Source: Site-B1 sp963827785 (GTDB lineage Bacteria; Bacteroidota; Bacteroidia; Flavobacteriales; Flavobacteriaceae). Taken from it: a DNA stretch of 64,000 nucleotides. The translations under genes and the position numbers were made by a program. The stretch is taken from the NCBI GenBank assembly GCA_963827785.1, contig CAWHCT010000011.1:62001-126000 (forward strand). The letters are read 5' to 3'. The notes under the pieces are model-generated. The model had not been told where the DNA came from, ran no database searches, and saw nothing but the letters and a program-made list of their open reading frames with translations. Of this stretch, positions 15,225 through 25,700 are shown piece after piece. Position 1 is the stretch's first letter, and every line of letters starts with the position of its first letter.

Positions 15225-17287
15225 TTGTATTTTCTAAAAATTGGTTTAATTCTTAACAACCATTTGAAACGTAATCCTATTTCGGTAAAGGTAAAACCTG
15301 CTGCTGTGGCAGAGGCTATATTACTATGGGTGCCATAGACATTTAACAGACTCCGCTGAGAGAATTTGTAACCAAATGCTCCTTGCAATCTGTAGGCGCT
15401 TTGTTTTGCGTCATCTTCAATATATTGAAATCCGTAAGCTGCCGTTAAATTATAAAACCAAGCTTTGGGCTTTGCAACGGCTTCATCCTTAATAAGATTT
15501 ATAAATACTTCTCCTGCATTAAATTTTTCAGGACTAAAATATATAGTAGGTACTTGCTCTTTAAAGGTAATGTACTGGTAATTCAAGCCCACTTTTAAAG
15601 CTGGTTTACTCAAAAGATTATAGTACAAAGATGTAAATAGCAGATTTCGGGTATTGTTATCGTTTTGAGAGGTATATATGTATTGTGTATACCATCCCAA
15701 ATTAAAATTGGTGCTTAGGTTGTAGTTGGCATAAAAGTTATTTTGTACCAATTCTCGATCTAAAAGGTCCGCATTAAAACTTTCTACCTGACGTTTATAA
15801 CCTATATCTAAGGTTTGAAGCTTAAAGGATTTTATATTAAAAGACACATCTGTTAAGAGTTGTGAGTAATCTGTACTCTCAGCTTTTGCTGAGGCCATGC
15901 CTGCAGATCCTTTAAATACTATCCTTGGTAGTATCTGGTATGACAATCCTAAGGATACATTATTAGCCGTTGCACTATTATCTGTAACCGTATTAATTGT
16001 GCTGCGATAACTATAATTTCCTAAAAGACTGAATTTTGTCGACAACGGATAAACTACATTATTAGTAAATGCGTAGGCTTTATTATCGCCATTATCAAAC
16101 GTATGCGCTGCTTTAGAAACTAATGAAGGCGCGAAGTTATTATTCATTTGATTAATAAAGTTTACAGCATCTTTCTGGTTATCATAGAATTTTAAGGTGT
16201 TTTCCGCCCAGGTATAAGCATCATCATAACGACCTAGAGCTTTTAACACATTCGCTTTTCCTAAGTTCCCATCGAAAGAGGTGCTATCATTTTCTAATAT
16301 TCTGTTGTAATCTCTCAGGCTTTGTTTAAAATTACTTTTATAAATATTCAAAGTAGCTCGTAAAGCCAATACCCAGTTGTCGTTTGGATGTTGGGTCTTC
16401 AAACTATCAATAACCGCTTTTGCCGATTTATATGTTTTGTTCCATATCAAGGCTTGCGCATAACGTTCAGTAGTTTGTTGCGCTAAAAGAGTGTCTGTAA
16501 TTTTTGATAGACTTTTATATGCCTTTGTGCTTAAATTTAGTGCGGACTTTTCTTTGCCATTTAAATGTGCCACCAATGCCAAACCATTTAGTGCTAATAT
16601 GTTGTGCTCTGGTTGTTCAGCGAGTCTGTTATAAATGGCATTAGCGCTTTCTAATTCATTGGTAATTAAATACAGGTTAGCAAGATTTAATAAGGTGTCT
16701 TTATCATCATCAAATAAATCAAGGTTTTTTGTTAACAGGGCTTCAGCTTTCTTATAGTTTTGTGCTTGCTGGTTTTTATAAGCATAACCTAAATAGATAT
16801 ACTTTTTTGAGGTTAGAGCATTTGGGTTTCCAGGTAAAATTTCTAAAGCATTGTTCACATAGATCAAAGCGTCTTCGTATTCCTTTAAGTTAGATAAGGT
16901 GTTCGCATAGCTCAATAAAGCAGGAAAACTTTTTGAATCTTCGTCAATTAATTTTTTAAAATAGGATTTAGCGTCGTTGAACTTTTTATTCCAAAGTAGG
17001 GATTCACCATAATTCAGTTTGACTTCAAAATCGCTTGGGTAATCCTGCAATAAATCTGTAAATATGGTATTGGCCTTTTCCGAATTACCATTTAGGCCAA
17101 CTGCTCGTCCATAACATAGTCGTGCAGTTTTATTATCCGGATAATCTTTTAAAGTGTTTTTAAAAAATGTTTCGGCTTCCTGATAATTACCTGTTTCTAA
17201 ATAGGTGAAACCTTTTTGCATGTCTTGAGCATTAAGGCTAAAAACAAGCAACAATACAGAAATATATATGATAGATTTTAAGTTCAT
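15221..17287 (-). CDS. TPR-repeat outer-membrane beta-barrel protein (polysaccharide export porin candidate)
   Basis: 688 residues. A signal peptide (FSLNAQ) is followed by about ten tetratricopeptide repeats to roughly residue 385. The C-terminal part is rich in alternating aromatic/polar strands and ends GLRFKWLLRIKPIFRKYN, consistent with a YaiO-like barrel. TPR plus barrel is the plan of PgaA, BcsC and PelB, which export exopolysaccharide through the outer membrane. The ATG at 17287 was chosen because a signal peptide follows at once; an earlier in-frame ATG at 17341 overlaps operator B. It is divergent from the flippase gene, so site B may serve both. The function is inferred from architecture and neighbours. 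Confidence 0.82.
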   Translation of the reverse strand: MNLKSIIYISVLLLVFSLNAQDMQKGFTYLETGNYQEAETFFKNTLKDYPDNKTARLCYGRAVGLNGNSEKANTIFTDLLQDYPSDFEVKLNYGESLLWNKKFNDAKSYFKKLIDEDSKSFPALLSYANTLSNLKEYEDALIYVNNALEILPGNPNALTSKKYIYLGYAYKNQQAQNYKKAEALLTKNLDLFDDDKDTLLNLANLYLITNELESANAIYNRLAEQPEHNILALNGLALVAHLNGKEKSALNLSTKAYKSLSKITDTLLAQQTTERYAQALIWNKTYKSAKAVIDSLKTQHPNDNWVLALRATLNIYKSNFKQSLRDYNRILENDSTSFDGNLGKANVLKALGRYDDAYTWAENTLKFYDNQKDAVNFINQMNNNFAPSLVSKAAHTFDNGDNKAYAFTNNVVYPLSTKFSLLGNYSYRSTINTVTDNSATANNVSLGLSYQILPRIVFKGSAGMASAKAESTDYSQLLTDVSFNIKSFKLQTLDIGYKRQVESFNADLLDRELVQNNFYANYNLSTNFNLGWYTQYIYTSQNDNNTRNLLFTSLYYNLLSKPALKVGLNYQYITFKEQVPTIYFSPEKFNAGEVFINLIKDEAVAKPKAWFYNLTAAYGFQYIEDDAKQSAYRLQGAFGYKFSQRSLLNVYGTHSNIASATAAGFTFTEIGLRFKWLLRIKPIFRKYN

Positions 17288-17333
17288 AATCAATGTGTTA
17301 TTTGATATCTGCAAGTTACGGATGAATACCTGT

Positions 17334-17403
17334 TCATTCATCTACAGCAAACTGCCATCCATCGAAATCAATAGGGCATACATGGAGTTTGTCAAGATAT
17401 TTG
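17334..17403 (+). promoter_or_regulatory. LytTR-type tandem operator and promoter of the flippase gene (site B)
   Basis: Direct repeats TCATTCATC (17334-17342) and CCATCCATC (17355-17363) start 21 bp apart. A -7-like element, GATATTTG (17396-17403), lies 62 bp from the motif start. The stretch TCTACA-N8-TGCCAT and the trailing CGAAA are shared with site A. It lies in the divergent region between the TPR-barrel gene and the flippase. Confidence 0.72.
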
Positions 17404-17434
17404 CGTCAGAATTGAATCAATAAACAAGAAAAAT

Positions 17435-18676
17435 ATGCAAGTTGTCAATCTGATAAAAACCAGAAAAATTTCCCCGGAACAGTTGTTCATGTTAAGTGTG
17501 CTGATCGTTAATGGAGGTAATTATTTATACAATCTTATTCTTGGCAGGATCTTAGGGCCAGCCCAATTTGCCGACGCAGCAGTATTAATAACATTTTTGT
17601 TAGTGTTATCCTTTGTGGCGATGACCTTTCAACTGGTTACTGCTAAATTCTCGGTTATTTTTGAGAACGATTCCTTTAAAAATTTTATCTCATCAACTTA
17701 TAAACTTGCAACAGTTTTTGGCATAGTTCTGGGTTTATTAGTCATTTTTTTTTCAAATCATTTACAACATATATTTAATACGTCATCTTCAAGCATGTTT
17801 GTCATTTTTGGTGTAGGTGTGCCACTTTATTTTTTAATGAGCGTTAACAGAGGAGTATATCAAGGCAAAAAAGAGTTTAAATTGTTATCGATAACCTATC
17901 AGGCCGAAATGTTAAGCAGGTTGCTCATTACTTTGGGATTGATCTTTTTATTTAATATTCAATCCTCCATTGTAATCGCAATTGGAATTTTAATCTCTCT
18001 GGGATTTGGTTTAGTGCCTTTTAGATCTGTTAAGATCCATTTTAAATCGGTCAGGCTTATCGAGCCGGCAAAAGTTAAGCGAGTTCGGAACTTTTTTGTG
18101 ATCACAGCATTTTATGAGTTGACACAGATCATCATTAATAATAGTGACATACTTTTAGTAAAGCATTATTTTGAATCATATGATGCGGGACTCTATGCTT
18201 CCCTGGCACTCATTGGACGAATAGTCTATTTTATTGCCTGGATGTTCGTCATGCTGTTACTGCCAACAGTGGTTCAACTCAAAAAAGAAGGAAAGAAAAC
18301 AGCTCCTATATTATTTAAATATTTAGGTTACATAGCTGGCATTGCATTACTGATAGTTTTTGGTTGTTCTTTATTTCCGGAAACAGCCATTACTTTATTG
18401 TTTGGACACAGTTATTTGGCAATGGCTCCATTATTATGGCAATATGCTTTGGCAACTGGCTTATTCGCGATCTCCAATATTTTTGCCTATTACTACTTGT
18501 CCTTAGATCGATATATTCCTGTGGTTATCTCTGGTGTGTTTGGCGTGCTTCAAATGAGCCTTGTGATTTTCTTTCACAACAGTTTAGAACAGGTAGTACA
18601 TATGCAAATAGTAGCCATGTTCCTATTACTTGTTCTTCAGGTATCTTTCTTCATTTTTGATTCGAAATCAAACTAA
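17435..18676 (+). CDS. Polysaccharide flippase (MOP/PST superfamily)
   Basis: 413 residues with about 12 hydrophobic segments. The N-terminal YLYNLILGRILGPAQFADAAVLITFL is typical of the MOP superfamily, which includes Wzx and PelG. It should move lipid-linked saccharides or support glycan translocation across the inner membrane. It has its own promoter with LytTR-type site B and is followed by a separately promoted GT4 gene. Together with the TPR-barrel protein, GT4 and hydrolase it forms a set reminiscent of Pel-type export loci (PelB, PelG, PelF, PelA); that comparison is mine and not proven homology. Confidence 0.88.
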   Translation: MQVVNLIKTRKISPEQLFMLSVLIVNGGNYLYNLILGRILGPAQFADAAVLITFLLVLSFVAMTFQLVTAKFSVIFENDSFKNFISSTYKLATVFGIVLGLLVIFFSNHLQHIFNTSSSSMFVIFGVGVPLYFLMSVNRGVYQGKKEFKLLSITYQAEMLSRLLITLGLIFLFNIQSSIVIAIGILISLGFGLVPFRSVKIHFKSVRLIEPAKVKRVRNFFVITAFYELTQIIINNSDILLVKHYFESYDAGLYASLALIGRIVYFIAWMFVMLLLPTVVQLKKEGKKTAPILFKYLGYIAGIALLIVFGCSLFPETAITLLFGHSYLAMAPLLWQYALATGLFAISNIFAYYYLSLDRYIPVVISGVFGVLQMSLVIFFHNSLEQVVHMQIVAMFLLLVLQVSFFIFDSKSN

Positions 18677-18715
18677 ACACAAATATCGAAGAATAGCTAA
18701 ATCTACAGCTTTATT

Positions 18716-18784
18716 CCACTCGTCTACACAACAAAGCAATCCGTCTAAAGACACTAATTTACTAGGTTTAAAACTGCAAATTTG
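18716..18784 (+). promoter_or_regulatory. LytTR-type tandem operator and promoter of the GT4 gene (site C)
   Basis: Direct repeats CCACTCGTC (18716-18724) and CAATCCGTC (18737-18745) start 21 bp apart. A -7-like element, CAAATTTG (18777-18784), lies 61 bp from the motif start. The six bases after the first repeat (TACACA) match site A in five positions. Confidence 0.72.
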
Positions 18785-18823
18785 TAGTGTAATTAAAATA
18801 AATAAAGAATAAACACACATATT

Positions 18824-20044
18824 ATGAAACTAGCAATCGTAACAGCATATCCACCAAGCAAGGTCACTTTAAACGAATATGCGTATCATTTAGTAAAACA
18901 TTTTAGACAAAAACAAGACATTACGGAAATCGTCTTGTTAACTGATAAAACCGAAGGCGAAAAAGACTTGTTTTTTCAGGAAGATGGTTGTAAGATCTAT
19001 GTAAAGGAATGTTGGGAATTTAATAGCTATTTAAACATAGTTAATGTTACCAAAGCCATCAACCAATCTCAACCAGATGCTGTATTATTCAATTTACAAT
19101 TCATGAAGTTTGGAGATAAAAAAATTGCAGCAGCCCTAGGCTTAATGTTGCCGTTGGTTTGCAAACTAAAGGGTATTCCAAACATCGTTTTATTGCACAA
19201 TATTTTAGAAGAAGTTGATTTAGGTTCAGCTGGATTTACCTCCAATAAATTGATGCAAAAAATCTATGGATTTATAGGTTCATCTTTAACAAGATTGATA
19301 TTGCAAGCGGATACAGTAGCATTGACTATTCAAAAATATGTTGATGTGTTAGAGAAAAAATACAATGCCAAAAACGTTACTTTGATTCCTCACGGGACAT
19401 TTGAAGTTACTAAAGAAGAGCCAGATTACAGTATTCCAAATGGACCACTTCAAATTATGACATTCGGAAAATTCGGAACCTACAAAAAAGTAGAGGGAAT
19501 GATTGAAGCAGTGGAGAAAGTGAGAGCCAGAACTAGATTAGATCTTGAAGTTGTTATTGCCGGAACCGACAATCCAAACGTACCTGGTTACCTGGCAAAT
19601 GTTCAGGAAGCATACAAACATGTACCACAAGTTAGATTTACAGGTTATGTTGAAGAAGAAGAGGTGCCAACCTTATTTAAAGAAAGTGCAGTTGTGGTTT
19701 TTCCTTATACGTCAACTACCGGAAGTTCTGGTGTGTTGCACCAGGCAGGCAGTTATGGAAAAGCTGTAGTGATGCCTGATTTAGGAGATTTAGCCTTGTT
19801 GGTAAAAGATGAAGGTTATAAAGGTGAATTCTTTGAGCCAACATCTGTAGAGTGTCTTGCAAATGCCATTGAAGCGATTGTTACAAATGAATCTTACAGA
19901 GTTCAATTAGGTCAGGCTAACTTTAAGGCAGCCAACGCATATCCAATGGAGAAAATCACAAATATGTATTTAAACAAGTTTGAAAGTATTATCACAGGAA
20001 AACAAGCTGATATACCAAAATCTAGGGTTGAGAAATATATTTAA
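18824..20044 (+). CDS. Glycosyltransferase family 4 protein
   Basis: 406 residues with a GT-B fold. The N-terminal domain begins MKLAIVTAYPPSKVTLNEYA and the C-terminal domain has LIPHGTFEV, VRFTGYVEEEEVPTLFKES and the donor-binding region VVFPYTSTTGSSGVLHQAGSYGKAVVMP. The last departs from the classic EAxAxGxPVV form because the first Glu is replaced within SSGVLHQAG. It probably makes a retaining linkage from a nucleotide-sugar donor in the cytoplasm. It is separately promoted with LytTR-type site C. The final 23 bp overlap the convergent GH5-like gene. The specific sugar cannot be named. Confidence 0.9.
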   Translation: MKLAIVTAYPPSKVTLNEYAYHLVKHFRQKQDITEIVLLTDKTEGEKDLFFQEDGCKIYVKECWEFNSYLNIVNVTKAINQSQPDAVLFNLQFMKFGDKKIAAALGLMLPLVCKLKGIPNIVLLHNILEEVDLGSAGFTSNKLMQKIYGFIGSSLTRLILQADTVALTIQKYVDVLEKKYNAKNVTLIPHGTFEVTKEEPDYSIPNGPLQIMTFGKFGTYKKVEGMIEAVEKVRARTRLDLEVVIAGTDNPNVPGYLANVQEAYKHVPQVRFTGYVEEEEVPTLFKESAVVVFPYTSTTGSSGVLHQAGSYGKAVVMPDLGDLALLVKDEGYKGEFFEPTSVECLANAIEAIVTNESYRVQLGQANFKAANAYPMEKITNMYLNKFESIITGKQADIPKSRVEKYI

Positions 20045-21539
20045 AAGCACCTTTTTTTATCCCAGATCTATTGATAAACCCAAATCGCTTTTGAATATTT
20101 TTTCGCCAAGGAAGTCCACCTACGACTTCCTTTGGTATTTTTTCGAAGTCGTAAAGTGTCCAGGACATAAATTGCAAATAATTGTTTGCAATGATTTCCT
20201 GGGCTTTTTTGTGGTAATTGGTTTGCTTTTTCTCCGATCCTCCAAATGGCTTCCAGACTCCAGAATAAGAAGATAGTCCAAACTCTTGTAAAACGAGAGG
20301 TTTGTTTGGAATTTCTGTTTTCAATGATTTAATTGCGTCGTCAAGTTTATTTAAATCTTCGTAATAGTGAAAGGACACTAAATCGACTTTATCTTGTAAG
20401 ATGGTTGCGCTTTGTGTGTTTGACCATCCAATGGTTACAGGATGTTGATTGTCGATCGATTTTATAAGATCGATCATATTGCTCAACCAGGAAATCACCA
20501 ATTCTTTTCCTCTGGAATCAAAATCCAGATTCGGTTCGTTTTTAATGTCCCAAGCTAACAGAGCGTTGTGGTCTTTTAATTTGGACACAATGGTTTCTGC
20601 GTGACGTTGATTGAGTGTCCAGTTCAACACTGAATAGTCACCATAAAAATCAAACAAGGTGACAACCACACCAATACCATTATTTTCTGCGGCATCTAAC
20701 GTTTGTTTGAGTTTATTTAGTTTTTCCAGATTAACATTGGCTTTCCCAAAATCGTCATATTGAACAAAAATTCTAACCGAATTCAATCCAGCATCCTTTA
20801 TGATCTTAAAGTCTTTTGAAATGGAATCTATTGAAAATTTCTCACCAAACATATCCCAAGGACTCGCTTGGGGATAATAATTGATGCCTTTTATGTTAAG
20901 GCTGTCATTTGAAACCGATTTCGATTCAATTTGAACATCTTCATTCGATTCTTTTACCAAATGCCTGATGCGCCAAAAACCATCTTCTAAAAGCAAAATA
21001 ACTTTGTAATTGGATTGCTCTACGGTTTCAAGAACTAGGTTATCATCTTTAAAAATACGCTTATACTCAACAACGTTATTGTCTGAAATCACCGCTAATT
21101 GTCCATCTTCACTAAAGAATTCCAAAGTTGGATGATGCTCTAAAGTAGTTGATTCTACTGTGATCCCTTCTTCAGTGTTCTGCTCAATAAATTGGTATAA
21201 ATTTTCGCGAGCATGTTCTGTATAATAATCTTCAATACCTTCTTTTAAGTTGGTTTTGTAAGCCACATTTCTTACATACCAGGCATCCAGATAATCGTTT
21301 TGAATGGCATTTAAATTCTCTGAATCCATTGGTCTGCCTTCGTTATTTAAAGGACTCCAAACCATTTTAGGAAGATATTGTTCTACTTTTTTAATTTCTG
21401 TGTGCAGCATCGTACTTCGATCTGCTCCTGTGTTTAAATAACTAAAAATGGCACTAACACCAGAAACCAATAAGGCAACTATCACGATATACGAGGTAAT
21501 TAAAATGGTACGCAATATGTTCTTGTTTAAACCTACCAT
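20022..21539 (-). CDS. Membrane-anchored GH5-like glycoside hydrolase
   Basis: 505 residues. An N-terminal membrane anchor (about 8-35) precedes a helical/NTF2-like segment (about 75-200) and a TIM-barrel hydrolase domain from about 215. The acid/base Glu335 (AWDIKNEPN) and nucleophile Glu419 (LVLQEFGLS) fit the GH5 clan-A pattern. It should cleave a beta-glycan in the periplasm. Hydrolases such as BcsZ and PelA are standard parts of exopolysaccharide loci, where they trim or clear polymer. It is the last gene of a three-gene operon and overlaps the preceding gene by 7 bp. The cognate polymer is unknown. Confidence 0.87.
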   Translation of the reverse strand: MVGLNKNILRTILITSYIVIVALLVSGVSAIFSYLNTGADRSTMLHTEIKKVEQYLPKMVWSPLNNEGRPMDSENLNAIQNDYLDAWYVRNVAYKTNLKEGIEDYYTEHARENLYQFIEQNTEEGITVESTTLEHHPTLEFFSEDGQLAVISDNNVVEYKRIFKDDNLVLETVEQSNYKVILLLEDGFWRIRHLVKESNEDVQIESKSVSNDSLNIKGINYYPQASPWDMFGEKFSIDSISKDFKIIKDAGLNSVRIFVQYDDFGKANVNLEKLNKLKQTLDAAENNGIGVVVTLFDFYGDYSVLNWTLNQRHAETIVSKLKDHNALLAWDIKNEPNLDFDSRGKELVISWLSNMIDLIKSIDNQHPVTIGWSNTQSATILQDKVDLVSFHYYEDLNKLDDAIKSLKTEIPNKPLVLQEFGLSSYSGVWKPFGGSEKKQTNYHKKAQEIIANNYLQFMSWTLYDFEKIPKEVVGGLPWRKNIQKRFGFINRSGIKKGAFKYISQP

Positions 21540-22741
21540 ATGCTTTGTGTATTAGATTTTTTGATTCCGGCAACTTCCACCACAATTTTGTAGGTTCCTT
21601 TGTTGATGGTTTCTGGTTTCAGTTTAAATATTACAAATCCATTATTGCTTGTTTTCATTTCAGATTCCAAAAGCGTTTCATCAGCATAAACCTTTAACTT
21701 CACTTGTAAGCCATCAGGAATGAGTTGCTGCATAAAACTCTTGATGGGACCAACAGTTATCGTTCTGCCATCTTCAGAAAAATTCACGGTAAAATCTTCA
21801 ATCACTTGTTTGTAATTTAAGCTAATGGCATTGCTTTCTGCCATACCTTCTATAAAGGCTTTCACTGTCCAGTTAGATGCTTTATCTGGATGAATCATTT
21901 TTGCTGAAGCCACACCATTTATGGTCGTTCCTGAAGTTCGCAAAATGTTTCCTTTATCATCTTCTATTAAAAACAGCACATAGGTTCCATCGCTAACCAC
22001 GTTGTTTTGTTTGTCTTTGATGATTGATGTGCTAAACGTGGTAATTTGATTGCCATCCGCATATTGATGAGGTCTTTTGTAAGCAATATTAAAGTTGGTT
22101 GGAATGGCTGCAGTGACATCAATTGTAAATTCTTTGGAATTGGTATTCATAGCTGATGAGGACACCAAAATACGTCCACTTTCCTTATAGGAAAAGATAT
22201 TTTTAAAAGCGATTAAATTTTTAGTAAAAACCTCGTCTGTTTGTTCTGAATCTAAAAACTGATGCTTTACTTGAATCAAGCTATTATCAGGAATTGGGTT
22301 GTCCAATGAATCCGTTGGAATCACTACTACCATACTATAATCCGTTTCACCAGCTTCAATACTTGGTGGGCCAATATAGGTTTCCATAGTAGCTACTTCC
22401 GCCTTTGGTTTCATGTTGATTTGTCCTGAAATCGATTGATCATCTATTAACAATTGCCAATTAATTACACCAATTTTATTACTCATGTGCTGCGGAATAT
22501 GATATTGTAGTATATCATCCTCAAAAATAGGATTTACCAAAGTAGAACCATAACTGTTGGAAAAATACAAAACAGGTTTTGTAGTTGATGAAGAGAATTT
22601 CAGAATCACAGAACTACCAACCTCATAATCGGTTTGAGTTGTTAAAAGTTTAATATTGTCCTTCTTATATTGAAGCGCAGTAAATGACGTCAATATCACA
22701 AAGCCAAAAACAAACAGATATGTAAATATTTCTCTTATCAT
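21533..22741 (-). CDS. Exported protein with Ig-like (Big/invasin-type) domains
   Basis: 402 residues with an N-terminal signal or anchor (FTYLFVFGFVILTSFTAL) and then beta-rich repeats. One segment, SDGTYVLFLIEDDKGNILRTSGTTING, resembles bacterial Ig-like domain group 1 folds; an N-terminal segment (about 35-100) and a C-terminal segment (about 305-395) also look Ig-like. No catalytic motif is seen. It overlaps the upstream large membrane gene by 4 bp (ATGA) and the GH5-like gene by 7 bp, so all three are co-expressed and may form a periplasmic assembly. Function unknown. Confidence 0.75.
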   Translation of the reverse strand: MIREIFTYLFVFGFVILTSFTALQYKKDNIKLLTTQTDYEVGSSVILKFSSSTTKPVLYFSNSYGSTLVNPIFEDDILQYHIPQHMSNKIGVINWQLLIDDQSISGQINMKPKAEVATMETYIGPPSIEAGETDYSMVVVIPTDSLDNPIPDNSLIQVKHQFLDSEQTDEVFTKNLIAFKNIFSYKESGRILVSSSAMNTNSKEFTIDVTAAIPTNFNIAYKRPHQYADGNQITTFSTSIIKDKQNNVVSDGTYVLFLIEDDKGNILRTSGTTINGVASAKMIHPDKASNWTVKAFIEGMAESNAISLNYKQVIEDFTVNFSEDGRTITVGPIKSFMQQLIPDGLQVKLKVYADETLLESEMKTSNNGFVIFKLKPETINKGTYKIVVEVAGIKKSNTQSIW

Positions 22742-25700
22742 TTCGGATTTCCAATATAGGTGTTAAGGTCAATTTTGATATAACTAAAATCTGGATGCTC
22801 AATCTCTTGAAGCATAGCATTAGAATGAGTCTCTATTCTATTCGGTACAATTTTTTCTGAAATGGATGCATTTGGTAACCCATTTACATAAACATTCTCC
22901 ATACTCGAATTGATGATATTAAGGTTTCCTTTTTTCAATAAAGAATAATTAAAATCCTGTTTGCGCTGTTGCCTGATGCCTTCTTTTACAAACTGATGAT
23001 CCACCCAAAGCAATTCCTTATTTTCATTGTAATAGGACACCAATAACTGCGGAATAGTAATCTCCTGCAAACCACTATTAAATAAATTACCCGAAATATG
23101 ATTATCATCAATTACAAAATCACTTAACACCACATCTTTGTACAAATCGGTTATGGCTACATTTCCGGCAGCTTGCAAGTTGAATTTGGTTGGTTGCTCT
23201 TCAAATTCAACAGGCGTAAATTCATCTGGATGAAAAGTTTTTGGAATGGAATCTTCTGTTTTGGACCAGGCAATCCCTTCAAAATTAATTCTAAACGGAC
23301 TCGTTTCCTTGGGCATAAGTTTGTGCTTCACGTGGTACTTAGCATTGTAGGTTGCAAGCATTTTATTGGCATCGTTATACAAGGTGCCTTTTAACACCAC
23401 ATCTGCTGGAACATTATCTATGTTTTGTACTACCCCAACTATGGCATAATGTCCATTATATTTAACCAATTTAGCTGTTATGATTTCTAAAACAGGTTGC
23501 TTCAAGACATCCTCATGATGTGTTTGTTCGGTTGTAACACGTCGTCTTCCCTGATTAAAATAGTTGGTTGTATTATCTGCATACAATTGATCTGGAGGTA
23601 AATCGTTGTTGATCTCGTCTGGCTCCAAATACCATTTGCCTTTATGTTTTACAGCACGTTTATAATCGGTTTTGTCAATTTTTTCCAAAGGGGTTATCCA
23701 CTGTGTATCTACTTTTAAGGTTGCAGAACTGTCAGTAGCATTCAAGATTTCGGTTGAAATCGCATCCATTTTAGCATAACTACTCAACAAACCATCAGTA
23801 ACCGAAACTTCCAACATGTATTGCGCGATTGGCAAATTACTCTTCGGGTTGATTAAACTATGAGCAGTTTCAAATTGCTTGAAATCGAGTGCATCATAAT
23901 AGGCTAATACTGCATTTTCCGGACTGCGTTGCGAATCATTTTTTATATAGAAGAGGTAAATGCCATAGCAAACAATAATTGCTAAAACGAACGACCAAAT
24001 ATGGGTCATTCTTAATACACCATGAGAAAATTTGGTGTAATTATTCTGAATCTTTAAAAAGTCTGGAGTTGGTTTCAATTTTGATTTTAAGGCTATCACC
24101 CAAAACATCTGTACATTCAATATAAATGCAATCAGAACCGTTAAAAAAGGAATCACTCCCCAAAGTATCTTCAGCCATTTGGCAACATCCTCTTTTGGTA
24201 AAATGGATGATAATGGAGGAACATTTAAACGTTCCCAAACCATAATGCCATTTTCCAATTGCTGTAAGCGTTGCCAGCCTGCATAATACAGAACGGGATC
24301 GTAAAATTTATCGTTAGAGAAGATGTATTTCAGGTTATACTTATCTGGAGTGGTCAAGAATTGTTGTAAGGAACCAATACCAGCAACACCTTTAAATTTT
24401 GAATTTTCCAAACGCTCAATTGGTCTTGTGGTTAATTCTGGCAAGCGTCGTGCAGAATGGTAATTACCATCAACAGTCAAAGCATTGGTTTGTGCGCTCA
24501 ACCATGCCATTTGATCGCCAAATCCCAGGGTTAAAAATCGCCATTTATCATGGTCGTCCTGGTTGAGGAAGTTCACGATTGGCAACATTTTAATTTTTTG
24601 AGGTTGTGATGGTCTAAAGTAGCCTAAACTCATAGTGAAGATAACCATGAACACAAACAAGCCAGCCAATATGCCTCCAATAATTCTATGGTATATAGCT
24701 CCAAATTTTGCTTGAATTAAAGTTTTTAAATCACCTTCCACAAAGCGAAAGGTGAATTCGCCTAACAACGGTAAAGACATGATACTTGCCCAAAGTGTAA
24801 ATCTATCCAAGGTTAAAATATTAAAGGCTGTTTCGCCTAAAATCTTTCTTGGAATTGGTGTGGTTCCTCCAGTTCCTAGAATTGTTAAGATGGTTATGGA
24901 AAGTCCGAAGAACAAGTAACGTTTGCTGTAGTATCTGTAAAATATATAAGGTAAAAGCAGTAGTAAAATTCCCCAGGGAATTAAAAAGAAGACCAATCCA
25001 GATGATGTAATCTCAAGAAAATTATCTCTTGAACCATGCGGAATAGGAACCTGTGTGATCGGGTTGTTTTTTGAATTGATCCAGTAAGGTAAAATACACG
25101 TAATAATCAATGCTAAAGATAATATTCCGAAGCTTACTATTCGCCAAAAAAGTTTAAAGAAACTATTTAAAAAGACTCTAATGGTTACCTCCTTCATAGA
25201 GTTGACTTTTTCTCTTGAGTGATCCATAATCACCATTCCTATTAAAGGGAATATAAAGAACACCATTCCAAAAATGGGCGTTACGTGATGCGAGGTAACA
25301 GTGACTGCAATAAGCGACAAAGAGGTTGCGAGATACCATTTTTTGCCGGTTTTTAACCATAAATAAATTTCTGGTAAGGCATGCATCAATACAGAAATAC
25401 CAATAATACTTGGTAATTGTCCAAAAATATGAAGGGTTTCTACAAAAGATGATGAAAACACAGCTAAAACAGCAGCGTAGCCAGCTGCAGTTTTGCTTGC
25501 TGTTATGAGTAGCGAAAATCGATAAACACCGGTTATAAAAAGGATAATGGCAATAATGGCAACAGCAAATAAGCCAAATTTTAGTCCATCAATGTAAGAT
25601 AGCAAAGCGATGGATTGATGCACCAAAGGTGGATAACTCTGTACTGTAAATCCTGTATACCACTCGTAATTCCATGGCTCGAACCAGCTATTGGCATAAT

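Noticed and set aside
16900..17341. Extended N-terminus of the TPR-barrel protein starting at 17341
   Set aside because: The extra 18 residues precede a clear signal peptide and overlap the LytTR-type operator; the ATG at 17287 gives a normal exported protein.
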